The translations under genes were made by a program, and so were the position numbers. 64,000 bases of DNA from Prunus persica (taxonomy: Eukaryota > Streptophyta > Magnoliopsida > Rosales > Rosaceae), in assembly GCF_000346465.2 (NCBI RefSeq), contig NC_034012.1, positions 22,272,719-22,336,718 of the forward strand. The letters run 5' to 3'. The notes beneath the pieces were generated by a model. That model made no database searches, was not told where the DNA came from, and saw nothing but the letters and a program-made list of their open reading frames with translations. Position 1 is the stretch's first letter. Every line of letters begins with the position of its first letter. Positions 33,688 through 46,318 of this stretch are shown here, in pieces.

Positions 33688-36600
33688 TGACAGGACCCGA
33701 CCCAAATTCCGCTTTGGAATCCGAGCCGGACCCTGTGTGTGTCCGATACTTGGCGGATGTCGAGCACAAATGACCTAATTGCCCTTCTATGCAAAGCACG
33801 ATAAAATAACAAGGTTGACTTCTACCCAAAAACCGGCAGAGTTTCCCTTGTAACTGGCTCAATACCAAAACATTTACACCTGCCAAACAAGTATGTATAT
33901 ATACAACCAACTGCCAGTATACATATATATACATTCCAACAGTTACATTCTAAGTCTAGGGCAAAATATCAGAGCGACTACTAAGAATTTACAAAGGAGT
34001 TAATCCTTTTACAAAACAAAAAGTCCTACATCAAAAGGAAGGTGCGGAAGATGGAAAACGGCCCAGTGGTGGATTCCTGTGCACGCCTACTGCCTGGGGG
34101 CGCAAAACATTAAAAAGGGTGAATGGACCCAAAAATAAAGTTTAGAAAATAGCATATGAACATACTAACCCCATTGTAAAAACAGTTATACAAACTAAAT
34201 TCTTCTCTTTATTTCTGAAATCAATGCACTCATATAATGATACATGTATATAAGCCAAGCATACTCATGGTCAACATCAATTTCTTAAGGCATTGAAAAC
34301 AGTTTAAAACTACCACCTAGGCATACCCTTTATTTCCGTCAATTTCTTATATCCGTCAATTCCTTACATCACCATAGGTGACACGTACTCGCAGGTCTCA
34401 GTGACAAGAGGTCAGTTCGAGCCACAACTCGCAGGATTCAGGGGACCGTAGTCCACCTGATCCGCATTACTCGCTCCACACGAGTTCGAGTACCAAAGAA
34501 CTTGTGGGGCAACTGTCAAGCATGCTGACTAAACCGAAGGCTACCAATAAAATCTGAAGGCAACATTTGATTTGAAGGCAACTTATTTACCGAAGGCAAC
34601 ATTTAATATCTGGGTACAAGGTGGTTTAGGAAAATATAAAGTTTCTGTAACCTTTCAAATTATGCTGCCATTTATCTGATAATTAACTAGAATTTCTTTT
34701 CCTATATCCTTTAAAGGAGATTTTACTCGGCAGCATGCAAAATAAAATATTTAAAAGCATATAACAACTTTGAATAAAACTTATTCAAGATCAAATGTTG
34801 TAACTGAACTGCTTAAATTCATTTATAAAAACAAAGAGTCCACTTACTGGTAGTCCGTGCTCGCTGGACCTCTTGAAGGCCCCTCCTGCGGGTCAACTGG
34901 TGCCCGGGTGCCTGATTCAATGACTATAATATTCTATTAATACAATATAGTATTAATTTAAAAACCCTGACCCCCGGCTCCTAGAAGTACGTGCGTCAAA
35001 TTAAAATTGGTCCTATGGCCATAAAAGCTTTCCTTCCACTTGGAATAGTTTAGCAGTATCTTGGGACTCAAAAAGCGCTAAAGTCCCAAAAAGTCAACTC
35101 GGGACCCCACGGGTCCATGATCTCGCAATTATGATCCTGTTTGGGCCCAAATTCGGCACGCCCAAGTCCAAAAGACAGGCCCATGATAAAATTGTTTGCC
35201 CAGCCTAAGGACTTGAGAAAAACAAAAATAGGATCCAGACAGATTGGGCTTCACACCAAGAATGTTGGAAATAAAGCCTCAGCCCAAAGAAAGCCCAAAT
35301 GCGGAAACTTTCGAAATAGGCTTCAAAGATCAGCCCGTAATTTTTGTTAGGTTCAAAACCCAAGGGATCAAAGACACATCCACGTGATTGCCTCAACTTT
35401 GGAAAAGTCAGCAATTCCAACTAAAGTTTAAAAATGTGAGAAGGACGTCTCTGAAACACTGCCAATTGAAGATCAAAAACCCATCTGTGTTCGAGATTTT
35501 GCTCCAAATCAATACACCATCTCCCAAGGAATTCACGGATCACGCTTTCTAAATTAGAACGGGAAACAGAGAACCACTCAGAAAATACAAAAGAAAGAGA
35601 GCCAAACCGCCATAAAAAGCCCACACAGACGGTGGCGTTGGTTAAATTAGAAAGCTGCCACCCAGGAAACCAGGGAAGGGACTGTTTTAGGAGGTGACTG
35701 CTCAGAACCTATCTGCCTTGATTGATAAGAAACCCTTCTTACTTTACATTATAAGAGATCTTTTTGCCGCCCATTATTTAGGATTAAAAATTACCTCCTT
35801 AGGAGGATCTCTTATAAAAACGAAAGAAGGCAAGGAAACAAAGGACACTCAATTCATCAATCAATCAAAAAAACCAAACAAGAAAACAATCAAAAGCTCA
35901 CTTGGATCCCAAGAGAAAAACAGCTTTAGATCAGAATTCCAAAGTTCAGACTTAGAAAATAAGTCTTCATCCCTCTCGTTACAAATTTGGTTCAGCAAAA
36001 GCCAAGACAAACATAGTTCGAGTTTTCACAAATATGAAAACCTCAACAAATTTTACAGCATAGTTCCAGCTTGCTAAATCCGCGAGAATAGCCACTTCTG
36101 TCCCTTCAAACTGAAGAAACTGCAGTTCTGCCCGCTCAAAAGTCTCCCAAGGCTCGAAGTAGATTGAAGCTCTGCCAAAATTGAACTTTGGTATCGATTT
36201 ACAGCTGAAGCCAAGCAGCTAAAGTTGTTGACAGCACAGTCCAGCACAGACATACCTAGTCCAGCCCGGATCAGAAGTTTCTACCCAGGCAGAAATGGGA
36301 TTCCAGTCATCTTTTTGCCTCTCTAGAGTTGATTTCTCCCTTCTTAATTTTGTAAAAGGCAGTTCTGCCTGAAACAGTACTTTATTATTATCTATTCTGG
36401 CCAGAACAACCATTTGATACTGAGATAAATTATGAAAGTCCTCACCAGTCTGAGGCAAGAAAAGAACTTACTTGGGAGATATTCCTCACCCAAATTCACA
36501 ATCATTTGTTTTAGAAGTCAGTAACTTGAGGCGCAAGTTATCCACTCTAAAAATAAGTCTGCTAGAATTTACATTGCTAGCAGTGGCACGCTCACACACC

Positions 36601-37580
36601 AAAGAAAGCTGACTTGTCGACCAACAAGTGGTCTCCAAGCCAGTGGGGAACTTCGCCCTTCCACTTCAGGAGTAAACACGAAAACGGGTGAACAGATCCG
36701 GAAGCCTTTAGAAGTTCCAATATATCTAGGACACATGTCCCAAGGGTTTGATCTTGATCGGACGGTCGGATTGATCACGATCGTACAATCCCACGATTTC
36801 TAAACCATAACCCTAGGGTTTGCGATTTCGGAGTATCCGGGACTCCGATTCACGATCCGTCGAATTCTACACGATTCTGAAATTGTCTAGAGTAACATAT
36901 CTGAAACTGATTACGATCCAACGGCTCAACAATATTGAACCCAGAAATCGCACAATATGTAAAATCCGTTCGAGGCTCAAACGGTATCCAAATTGAGATC
37001 TGCGAATTCCTACATGCTCGTGACAACTTAAGGATCTTAATGAGGCACAGTGCCACTTCACTACTCTCGCCCACACGCCGCCGCAGGCGCCGGCAGCGCT
37101 GGGTGTCCAAAGCGATTACGTATCACCAGAAAATCTTAAAACCACGGCTCCAAACTCCTACCCTAGGTATAACACCCTATTTGGAGCCACTTTTGTTCTT
37201 GGACCTACCCAAAAAACTGAGCAGAAATGGCCGAACTCGGAGGCCGAAAACTGGTAGAATTTCCAATTCGAAAATCAATCACCTACGTTCAAAATCGATG
37301 CAATCCTACCCAACCATCAGCTAGAGCATGTAAATAAGTAGAAATCCATACCTTACTCGTCAAATTTGGAGAAGAAATGGGGGAGAACGAGTGGTTTGAA
37401 GTTTTGAAAAAATCGGCGTGATTTTTCGCAGATTCTGGCGACTGGCGAGCTGCTCACGACGGAAGCGGGCTGAGGCGTGACGGCGGGGTCGGGCCGGTCA
37501 GGTCAATACCAGTGCCGTGGCCTGTGGTGGCGGAACTGGTGGCTGCGCGAAATGGACGGAGGCGCAGGTGTGCTCGCGAC

Positions 37581-37616
<36 letters not shown>

Positions 37617-37905
37617 AATTGAGGGAGAAGAGAGAGAAGTGAGGTTTTTAATCTGATTTTTCAAATTACCGTTTTGCCCCTCGTAGTATTTTAATCGTAT
37701 TTCCTTCGTTAAAGCTCCGATTCGAGCCCACTTCGTGTCTACGTACTCGTTTCGTCGTGCTCTACGCAACGGTGTGTGTGGCATTGTCAAATTCCTTCTC
37801 GATCAAAAAGTCAACCTTTCGTTAATAAATTAGTCCAAGGGCAAAATTGTCTTTTCCTCTTAATAAATTACTAATTAAATATTAATTTAGGTTTGGGTTA
37901 TTACA
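33688..37905 (-). mobile_element. Inverted solo gypsy LTR nested in 5' LTR
   Basis: Starts TGACAGGACCCGACCC and ends GGGTTATTACA: the reverse complement of a TGTAATAACCC...GGGTCCTGTCA LTR of the same broad family. A perfect 5-bp target duplication CCCGA lies at 33683-33687 and 37906-37910. Minus its own nested insertion (35138-36694) it is about 2.65 kb. No internal or coding sequence, so it is a solo LTR. Confidence 0.92.
35138..36694. mobile_element. Solo LTR (family S) nested in the inverted LTR
   Basis: TGTTTGGGCCCAAATTCGGC at 35138 to ...CGGGTGAACA at 36694, flanked by perfect GATCC duplicates (35133-35137 and 36695-36699). 1557 bp, TG...CA ends. A relative lies in reverse orientation at 58560-60253. 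No coding region recognised; superfamily unknown. Confidence 0.9.
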
Positions 37906-39035
37906 CCCGAGGTACTTCTCAACCATACCAAATGTAAGGAAAGCTTTTGTGGGCTTTGGAAATGTTTTTAAGTTAGTGCACGCACTTCTAAGAGATGGGG
38001 GTCAAGGTTTTGTTTAAATGCTTATACCGAGTGGTTTTAATACTGAGATACGCAGGATGTTTTAATTAGGCGCACAGATCGACCCGCAGGAAGGACCTTC
38101 AAGAGGTCTAGCTAGCTCGGATCAGGGATGAGTGGACCTTTGCTTTTAAAATGATTTTATGCAATTTATATTCATTATGTGATCTATAGAGGAATGCTTT
38201 AGATCATGGGCTTTCTGGTATTGCTAAGGTTGAGTATTTTATTTACTTGCTGCCGAGATGAGAGTACCTGAGTATAGTAAAGGTAAGAACTTTAGAAATC
38301 GGTTAGGATGGCGGCAATGTTTTAAGATGAGAGGAGATAGTTTTATTTATTTTAAAGTAGAGTCTTTAGTTAAGTCAGCATGCTTGGCTTTTGCCCCAAG
38401 AGACTTAGGGATATCCGAACTGTGGGAGCGAGAAATGCAACTCAGGTGGGCTTAGTGTCCCTTGAGTCTTGCGAGGAAGGCGAATCAGGCTATCCTGAGT
38501 CCTGCGAGGGTGTGTCACCATGGTGACACGAGGTATAAATATTAAGTTAGGGTTTTGGCGAGAATAAATAAGTATGCCTTTATGATAGGTTGAGTTTTAC
38601 TTTAATATCTTCCAGCATAAATATTGTTTGGTATATAAATATGAATGCGATCCACCACAAGGCCGTTTCCCACTTTTCGCCCTTCTCCTATTCTGATGTA
38701 GGGCTTTTATGATATTGAGCTGACTTCTTTTGTAAATTCTTAGTGTTGCTCTGATAACCTGCCTTAGAACTTAGATTTAATTATTGGAATGTATATATTT
38801 ACGCATGCTGGCAGTTGGATTGTATATTTATGCTTATTTTGACAGGTGTAAATTTGGGGATTGATCAAATTACAGGGGAGACTCTGCAAAATTTTCGGTA
38901 GAAGTCAAACTTGTTATTAAACTGAAATTTTGTTAGAAGAGCAATTAGGTCATTTGTGCTCTGCACCTACTAGGTGTCGAACACGCACAGGGTTCAGTTC
39001 GGATTCAAAAGTGGAATTTGGGTCAGGTCCTGTCA

Positions 39036-39055
39036 ACTTGATATCAGAGCATTAG
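39036..39055 (+). other. Gypsy primer-binding site
   Basis: ACTTGATATCAGAGCATTA directly after the LTR; the second copy at 48885 reads ACTTGGTATCAGAGC, the usual complement of the initiator tRNA-Met 3' end. One base has mutated here. Confidence 0.8.
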
Positions 39056-39127
39056 GTTTAACTTCCTGTAGACTCCGCACTTTGTGCATTCCAGTTTTAA
39101 TGAATATCTGTTTCTTGTGACAGAATC

Positions 39128-42100
39128 ATAGGCCTTAAGCGTGGTAGCACTAGTAGAGGGGTTAGACAGTCGTCCCGACTCCAGGGGCAGGATCCCATAC
39201 TGGATTAGAGGGATTTCCTATTCCCGCATCGGTACCAGAACCGATGGGGCAATTTGCTGATGGAGGCCCAACAGGGACCGCGACAGAGATACCTATATTG
39301 CCGGGAGATCCCCACTTCCAGCAAACGGTAGAGATGTTGACCCAGGCTCTGGCAAGGACTGGGCAGCCCATATATCCCTCCTTGAGTTATGCAGATCAAG
39401 CTAAGAGGATTGGGGCCACCGATTTCAATGGTGATGGTGACCCAGTAGTAGCCGAGGAGTGGATAGAGAGGAAAGAGCGAATCATGGATGTGATGGCTGT
39501 ATCATAGGACCGCAGAGTGAACTTGGCCGCTTTCTTTTTGGTTACAAATGCTAGGCACTGGTGGGAGGCAATCAGGAGGAGGTATTAGGGCCCATCGGTC
39601 ATCACGTGGCCAGTTTTCAGAGCAGCATTTGACAGCCAGTACTATCTGCAAGCGTACCAGAACATGAAGATGGAAGAATTTTTGTAGTTAGAGCAGGGGG
39701 TGATGACTGTGTTGGAATATGAAAAGAAGTTTAATGAGTTGTCCAAATATTGTGTTCCACTAGTACATGATGAAAGGAAGAAGTGCCAATTATTTACAAG
39801 GGGGTTGAAGACTTCCATCAGGGACATTGTGATTAGTGAGCGGCTGACGAACTTTGCAGATTTGGTGATGTCTGCCTTGTTGGTAGAGTGCAGTCAGATG
39901 ATGGGTGATCCCCGTAGGCGACAGTTTGATATGGGTGGTCCCAGTCAGGGGCCATCTAAGAGGGGCAGTTATAGTTCCGGATCATCTAGTTGCCGCAGCC
40001 ATGGAGGTTTTTGACCTGGATTGTAACAACCCAAACCTTAATTAATATTTAACTATTAAACTATTAAGAGGAAAGGACACTTTTGCCCTTAGAATATTCT
40101 AGTAAAGGAAAAGTTGACTTTTTGACCGAGAAAGAATTTGACTATTCCACTTACATTGTTGCGTAGAGCGCGACGAAATGTGCCCGTAGGCATGAAGTGG
40201 ACTCGAATCGAAGTTGTAACGAAGAAGTTACGATCAAAAGAAGTTCAGTGGCACAATCATAAATTTTTCGAAGTTCAGAATTTTTAAATCCATATTTCTT
40301 CCTCCTCTCGGGAATGTTTCGAACAGCCATTTTCAGACAACCATTTCTCCTCCGTCTGGCCACCAAATCGAGTGCCACAACTTGCAAACTCTTCGCCTCT
40401 CTCTCCTCTTCCCATACATACCCATATCTAGCCTTGATTCTAAGTGAATCAACCAGAAAATCGAGCCAAAATTGAGCCCAAAAACTGGCAGCTTCGAACC
40501 TAGAAATTTCGAGGTATTTTTCGGCGGATTCCAGCCGCCATAGCTCAGGTAATTGCACCCAAACTACTCTCCTACCTTCCCTTTGTGTTATTCCTTGAAA
40601 ACACAACATGAATCCATTCCAATTCCTTTGATTTTGAAACTAAATTTTTTTAAGTTTTTCAAGAGACAGAAAGCTTCGTTCGAGGGCTTTAAAGTTTGAA
40701 TTGATCGTCGAGCCAAGGTATAAAGTTACTCCCCTTGATGTGCTTAATCCGTAGGTGTGATTATTGGCCGGCGATTTGGAGTTTTCTGATCGCCGGAAAA
40801 TTGCTCAATGCACCCGCCGGCGGTGGCGGCCCGTGGCAGTGCGTCACCAGGGTGTCGATGTTAGATTTTTGTCCTAGAATTGTCACGAGCGCGTAGGAAT
40901 TCGTGGATCTTAATTTGGATAACGTTTGAACCCCGAACGGATCTCGCATCTTGTTTGATTTTCGGGTTCAATGGTTTCGAGCCATTGATCGTGCGTTTGT
41001 GACCAAACCAACCGTCCGATTGAGACCAAACTCGTGGGACTTGTGTCCTAGGTTTAAAGAAACGTTAATGTAGGCATATGAGTAACTTTAATTGGATGCA
41101 CACACTTCTAGGAGCCGGGAGTCTGGGTTTTATTTACATATTTATATCGAGTAGTTTTATTAATATATATATTATTATGGTAATTGAATCAGGCACCCGG
41201 GCACCAGTTAACCCGCAGGAGGGACCTTTAAAAGGTCCAGCGAGCTCGAACCAGCTGTGAGTGGATTCTTTGTTTTCATAAATGAATTTATGCTATTCAG
41301 TTACAGTATTTGATCTTGAATAAGTTTTATTCAAAGATTAGTGTTTTATTAGTTGATATATGCTTTTAAATATTTTGAATTCACATGCTACCGAGTGAGA
41401 TATCCGTTATGGATATAGGAAAAGGAAATTTTAGCTAAATAACATATAAATGGCAGCAAAGTTCTAGATTTAACAGAAATTCAGTTATTTTTCATATTTT
41501 TCAAAGATTTTTAGATTTTCTTAAGCCACCTTAGGTACCCAGTTATAGAAACAGGTTGGCTTCGGTATATGTTGCCTTCGGATATGACGATGTCCACGGA
41601 CATCTAGGTTGCCTTCAGTTTTGTCAGCAGCTTGACATTTGCCTCACCAGTTTCGGGGACGCCGGGACCGTGAGAGCCAGGAATGCGGATCAGGCTAACT
41701 ATGGTCCCCTGAATCCTGCCAGTTTGCGGCTTGGGTTGACTTTGTGTCATCAATACCTGCCAGGGGAATTGACGGATTATCAGGTATTGACGGATATCAG
41801 GAATTGAAAGAATTTAAGGGGTAGACCTAGGTGGTAGTTTAAAACTGATTTCAGTGCTTTTAAGAGTTTAAAGATGATATGAGTATGCTTGACATATATT
41901 TATATATATATGAGTGCATTGATTTCAGTATGTATATGATTAAAAGAATGAAGTAGTTTTGTATAACTGTTTTTACAGTGGGGTTAGTATGTTCTTATGC
42001 TATTTTTTCTTAAAACTTTGTTTTTGGGTCCACTCACCTTTTAAATGTTTTGCGCCCCCAGGCCGTAGATGTGCATCTGAAAGCCACCACAGGGCAATTT

Positions 42101-42900
42101 CCGCTTCCTGCATCTCTTCAGCTTAGTGTAGGGTCCTTGACCCTCCAAATGTTCCTCTTGTAAATTAATCTGTATAGATGCTCTGATATTGCCCCTGGGC
42201 TCGAACTTTACTGTTGATTGTATATATATATATGCATGCTGGAAGTTGGGTTGTGTATATATACTTGTCTTGACAAGTGTAATTTTGGGGATTGAACAAA
42301 TTATAGGGGAGACTCTGCCGAATTTTCGGTAGAAGTTAAGGCTAAAATGAAAACCAGAAGGGCAACCAAGTCATTTGTGCTTGGCACCCGCCAGGTGTCG
42401 ATCATGCACAGGGTTTGGCTCGGATTCCAAAGGGGAATTTGAGTCGGGTCCTGCCACGTATTTAGTTCCAATGGAGGCTCTAACCAGAGGGGTAGTTCTA
42501 GGAACCGCTCTGGAAGGGGTGTAGCTAGAGGTACCGGGAGATAGTTGCAGACAACTAGTAGTAGGAGGGGTTGTCCCCAGTGCACAAAGTGTGGCAGGTA
42601 CCATTCTGGGCCTTGCCGACATGGTTCTACTGGATGCTATCATTGTGGACAGCCCGGACATTTCCTGAGGGAGTGCACGATGCTTCTTCAGGGTGGAGAC
42701 GTGACAGCTGTACCAACTTAGGGAACTGGCGCTCAGGGTGGATCTCAGGGGGCACCACAGTTTGTAGGGGCTTCATTTAGTGGTAGAGCCCAAACTAGTA
42801 CAGCTGGCAGGAATGTCAACCAGCAGAGGGGACATGGTAGACGTTCCAGAGCTACAGGGAGAGTTTATAATATGTCACAGTAAGAGGCGCAGGCGTCCCC
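39128..42900 (+). pseudogene. Gypsy gag remnant, split by a solo LTR
   Basis: Gag from 39128, where the start codon is ATA; the sister copy at 48977 keeps ATG. Recognisable parts: 'NARHWWEAIRRRY' and 'LEYEKKFNELSKYCVPLVHD' (retrotransposon gag domain), and after the inserted LTR a zinc knuckle 'CYHCGQPGHFLREC' near 42640. Stops at 39505, 39586 and 39686 and the LTR at 40022-42456 destroy it. Confidence 0.88.
40022..42456 (+). mobile_element. Solo gypsy LTR inserted in gag
   Basis: TGTAACAACCCAAACC to GGGTCCTGCCA, 2435 bp, same orientation and same broad family as the host element. Removing it restores gag continuity ('RPG' then 'FSSNGG'-like). Target duplicates are decayed: TGGAT (40017-40021) versus CGTAT (42457-42461). 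Confidence 0.88.
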
Positions 42901-42916
42901 AGATGTAATTATAGGT

Positions 42917-45900
42917 ATGTTGCCAGTTTTTGGGATTCCTGTTAGAGTATTGATTGACCCTATGGCTACACATTCGTTTGTTACACCTAGTTTTGCCCAT
43001 AATGCAAATGTGAGACTTTCAATTCTCTGGAATGAGATGGTGATTTCAATACCTACAGGAGAGGTCTTTATGGTAGGTATAATGTATCGGGATAGTTTGG
43101 TGTTAGTGGGGGAGGTATTTTTGGAGGTAGATCTTATTCCCCTGGAGATGGTGGACTTGGATGTCATTTTAGGTGTGGATTGGTTGGCCAAGCATCATGC
43201 CTCAGTGGATTGCTTTAAGAAGGAGGTTGTACTCTATAGTCCAGGACGACTTGAGGCGACAGTTTATGGTGAATGTAAAGTTCTACCATCTTGCCTTATT
43301 TCAGCCATGACTGCAAGACAGTTGCTCAGGAAGGGGTGTTTAGGATATATAGTTCATGTTATTGACACCCGAGATAATGGGTTAAGATTGGAGAATATAC
43401 CAGTAGTACAGGAATTTCCAGATGTTTTCCCTGAGGATCTTCCTAGGTTACCTCCTCACCGGGAGATTGAGTTCACTATTGAGCTTGTTCCAAGAATAAA
43501 TCCGATTTCTCAAGCATCGTATAGAATGGCACCAGCTAAGTTAAGGGAATTGAAGACACAGTTGCAGGAGCTGGTAGATAAGGGTTTTATCTGACCTAGT
43601 TTTTCACCATGGGATGCTCCAGTATTGTTTGTGATGAAGAAGGATGGCACCATGAGGTTATGCATCGATTACAGGCAGCTGAATAAGGTTACGGTGCGGA
43701 ATCGGTATCCGTTACTGCGTATTGATGATCTATTTGATCAGTTAAAGGGTGCCAAGGTATTTTCGAAGATCGACTTGAGGTATGGTATCATGAGTTGTGG
43801 ATTAGAGAAGGAGAAGTGCCTAAGACAACTTTTAGGACGAGGTATAAGCATTATGAGTTCCCGGTGATGCCATTTGGGTTGACTAATGCGCCAACTACGT
43901 TTATGGATCTCATGAACAGGGTGTTCCGACGTTATTTGGATCGCTTTGTGATTGTGTTCATAGACGACATCTTGGTGTATTCAAAGAGTCAGAAGGCACA
44001 TATGAAGCATTTAGAAATTATGTTGAAGACTTTGAGGAAGAGGCAGCTGTATGCCAAGTTTAGCAAATGCCAGTTCTGGTTGGACAGAGTAAGTTTCTTG
44101 GGACACGTGATCTATGCAGAAGGTATGTTTGTGGATCCCCAGAAGATTGAGGCAGTAGTGAATTGGCCACGACCAACCAGTGTTACTGAGATACGGAGTT
44201 TCCTTGAGTTAGCCGAGTATTACCGCCGTTCGTGGAAGGTTTCTCCACCATAGCGACGCCTCTCACTCATTTGACAAGAAAAGACGTCAAGTTCAAATGG
44301 TCAGATGAATGTGATAAGAGCTTCATTTAACTCAAGACCAGGTTGACCATTGCTCTGGTGTTAGCCTTTCCGGATGATAGTGGGAACTTTGTTATCTACA
44401 GTGATGCATCCCAACAAGGACTTAGTTGTGTGCTAATGCAGCATAGTAGGGTAATCGCTTATGCTTCTAGACAGCTCAAGAAATATGAGTTGAATTATCC
44501 TATTCATGATTTAGAACTTGCTGCGGTGGTTTTTGCCTTAAAGATTTGGAGGCACTATCTTTACGGAGAAACATGCCAGATTTTTACAGATCATAAGAGT
44601 TTGAAGTATCTGTTCACCCAGAAGTAACTGAATTTGAGGCAAAGAAGGTGGCTAGAGTTGATTAAAGATTATGACTGTACCATTGAGCATCACCCGGGAA
44701 GAGCTAATATGGTAGCTGATGCACTCGGCAAAAAATTCTCTGGATATGTAGCTTTTTTTCGAGGGAGGTATGTGCCCTTGATGGTAGAAATGAGGAAGCT
44801 CAGAGTGGGGCTAGGTATGGATGATCAGGGAGCACTGTTAGCTACTCTCCATGTGAGCGAATACTCACAGCTCAGTCACATGATTCTTTGATTTGCACGC
44901 TACGATCGGAGGTGGAGAATGGCGACAGGACTGATTGTTTAGTAAGAAATGATGGAGCTTTAATGGTGGATAACCGGTTATATGTCCCTAATAATGAAGC
45001 CTTAAAAAGAGAAATTCTAGAGGAGGCTCATTGTTCAGCTTTTGCTATGCACTCTTGCAGTACTAAAACGTATCATACTTTGAGGGAACACTACTGGTGG
45101 CCTTTTATGAAGACAGAAATAGCAGAGTATGTCAGGAGGTGCTTGGTATGCCAGCAAGTTAAGGCAGAGCGACAAACCATCAGGGTTGTTGCAACCACTT
45201 CCGATTCCTGAGTGGAAGTGGGAGCACATAACCATGGATTTTGTGTTCAAGCTTCCTTGGACACTGAACAAGCATGATGGAGTTTGGGTAATTATGGATC
45301 GACTCACCAAGTCCGCCCATTTTCTTCCAGAAAGAGCGAATTACACTTTGAATAACTTGGCTCAGATTTTTATAGATGAATTTGTAAGATTGCATGGAGT
45401 GCCGGTATCCATTGTCTCAAACAGAGATCCACGGTTTATGTCTCGTTTTTGGATGAAGTTACAGGAAGCTTTTGGGACCCAGCTGCGATTTAGTACTGCA
45501 TTTCATCCTTAGACTGATGGTCAGTCAGAAAGGACGATCCAGACCCTGGAAGATATGTTGAGAGCATGTGCACTTCAGTTTCGAGGTGATTGGGATGAGA
45601 AGTTGCCGCTCATGGAGTTTGCTTATAACAACAGTTACCAGGGGAGTATCAGAATGTCTCCATTCGATGCTCTGTATGGGAAGTAGGTAGAACACCCTTG
45701 TATTGGGATGAAGTGGGTGAGCACATGCTAGAGGTGTTTGAAGATGTAGAGGAGACCAAGAAACGGGTTAGATTAATTAGAGAAAGACTCAAAGTAGCCC
45801 AGGATCGACAGAAAAGTTATGCAGATAACAAGAGGAAGGATCTTTAATTTGAGGTTGGTGACTGGGTATTTTTAAAGTTATCGCCTTGGAAGGGTGTTAT

Positions 45901-46273
45901 GAGATTTGGAAAACGGGGAAAGTTAAGTCCTCGTTATATTGGGCTATATGAGATTTTGGAGCGTGTAAGCCCAGTAGCTTATAGACTTGCATTGCCTTCA
46001 GACCTTTCCCGATTGCATGACGTGTTCCATGTTTCTATGCTCCGGAAGTATATCTTCGATCCTTCCCATATCTTAGAGGAACAACCAGTAGAATTGGAGG
46101 AGGACTTGACTTATGTAGAGCAGCCAGTTCAGATTCTAGATTGGAAGACGCAGGTTCTGCGTACGAGAGAGATTCCACTTGTGAAAGTCTTGTGGAGGAG
46201 TCATAATGTTGAAGCGGCTACATGGGAAATCGAGGATCAAATGAGGGAGCAGTACCCTTACCTCTTCGAGTGA
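42917..46273 (+). pseudogene. Gypsy pol remnant (PR-RT-RNase H-INT-chromodomain-like)
   Basis: Protease region 'VLIDPMATHSF' near 42947, where the usual D-S-G-A is D-P-M-A, an inactive-looking active site. RT from 43625 ('[20 protein letters not shown]') with a frameshift at about 43780-43795 and 'FIDDILVYS' near 43955. RNase H '[20 protein letters not shown]' (44392). Integrase zinc-binding end 'CLVCQQVKAERQ', core 'WVIMDRLTKSAHFLP' (45286). C-terminal chromodomain-like 'VEAATWEIEDQM' (46209). At least five frame changes or stops. RT before INT defines Ty3/gypsy. Confidence 0.93.
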
Positions 46274-46304
46274 TAGGTACGCAATTTCAAGGATGAAATA
46301 TTTA

Positions 46305-46318
46305 TAAAGGGGGTAGAT
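46305..46318 (+). other. Gypsy polypurine tract
   Basis: AAAGGGGGTAGAT directly before the 3' LTR, the expected plus-strand primer. Confidence 0.7.

Larger units (their letters stand above)
32412..39035 (+). repeat. Gypsy 5' LTR, split by an inverted LTR
   Basis: Outer parts 32412-33687 and 37911-39035 together correspond to the 3' LTR at 46319-48884. The piece between (33688-37905) is a later insertion flanked by CCCGA. Near 38650, about 165 bp present in the 3' LTR (48346-48512) are missing. Confidence 0.9.
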
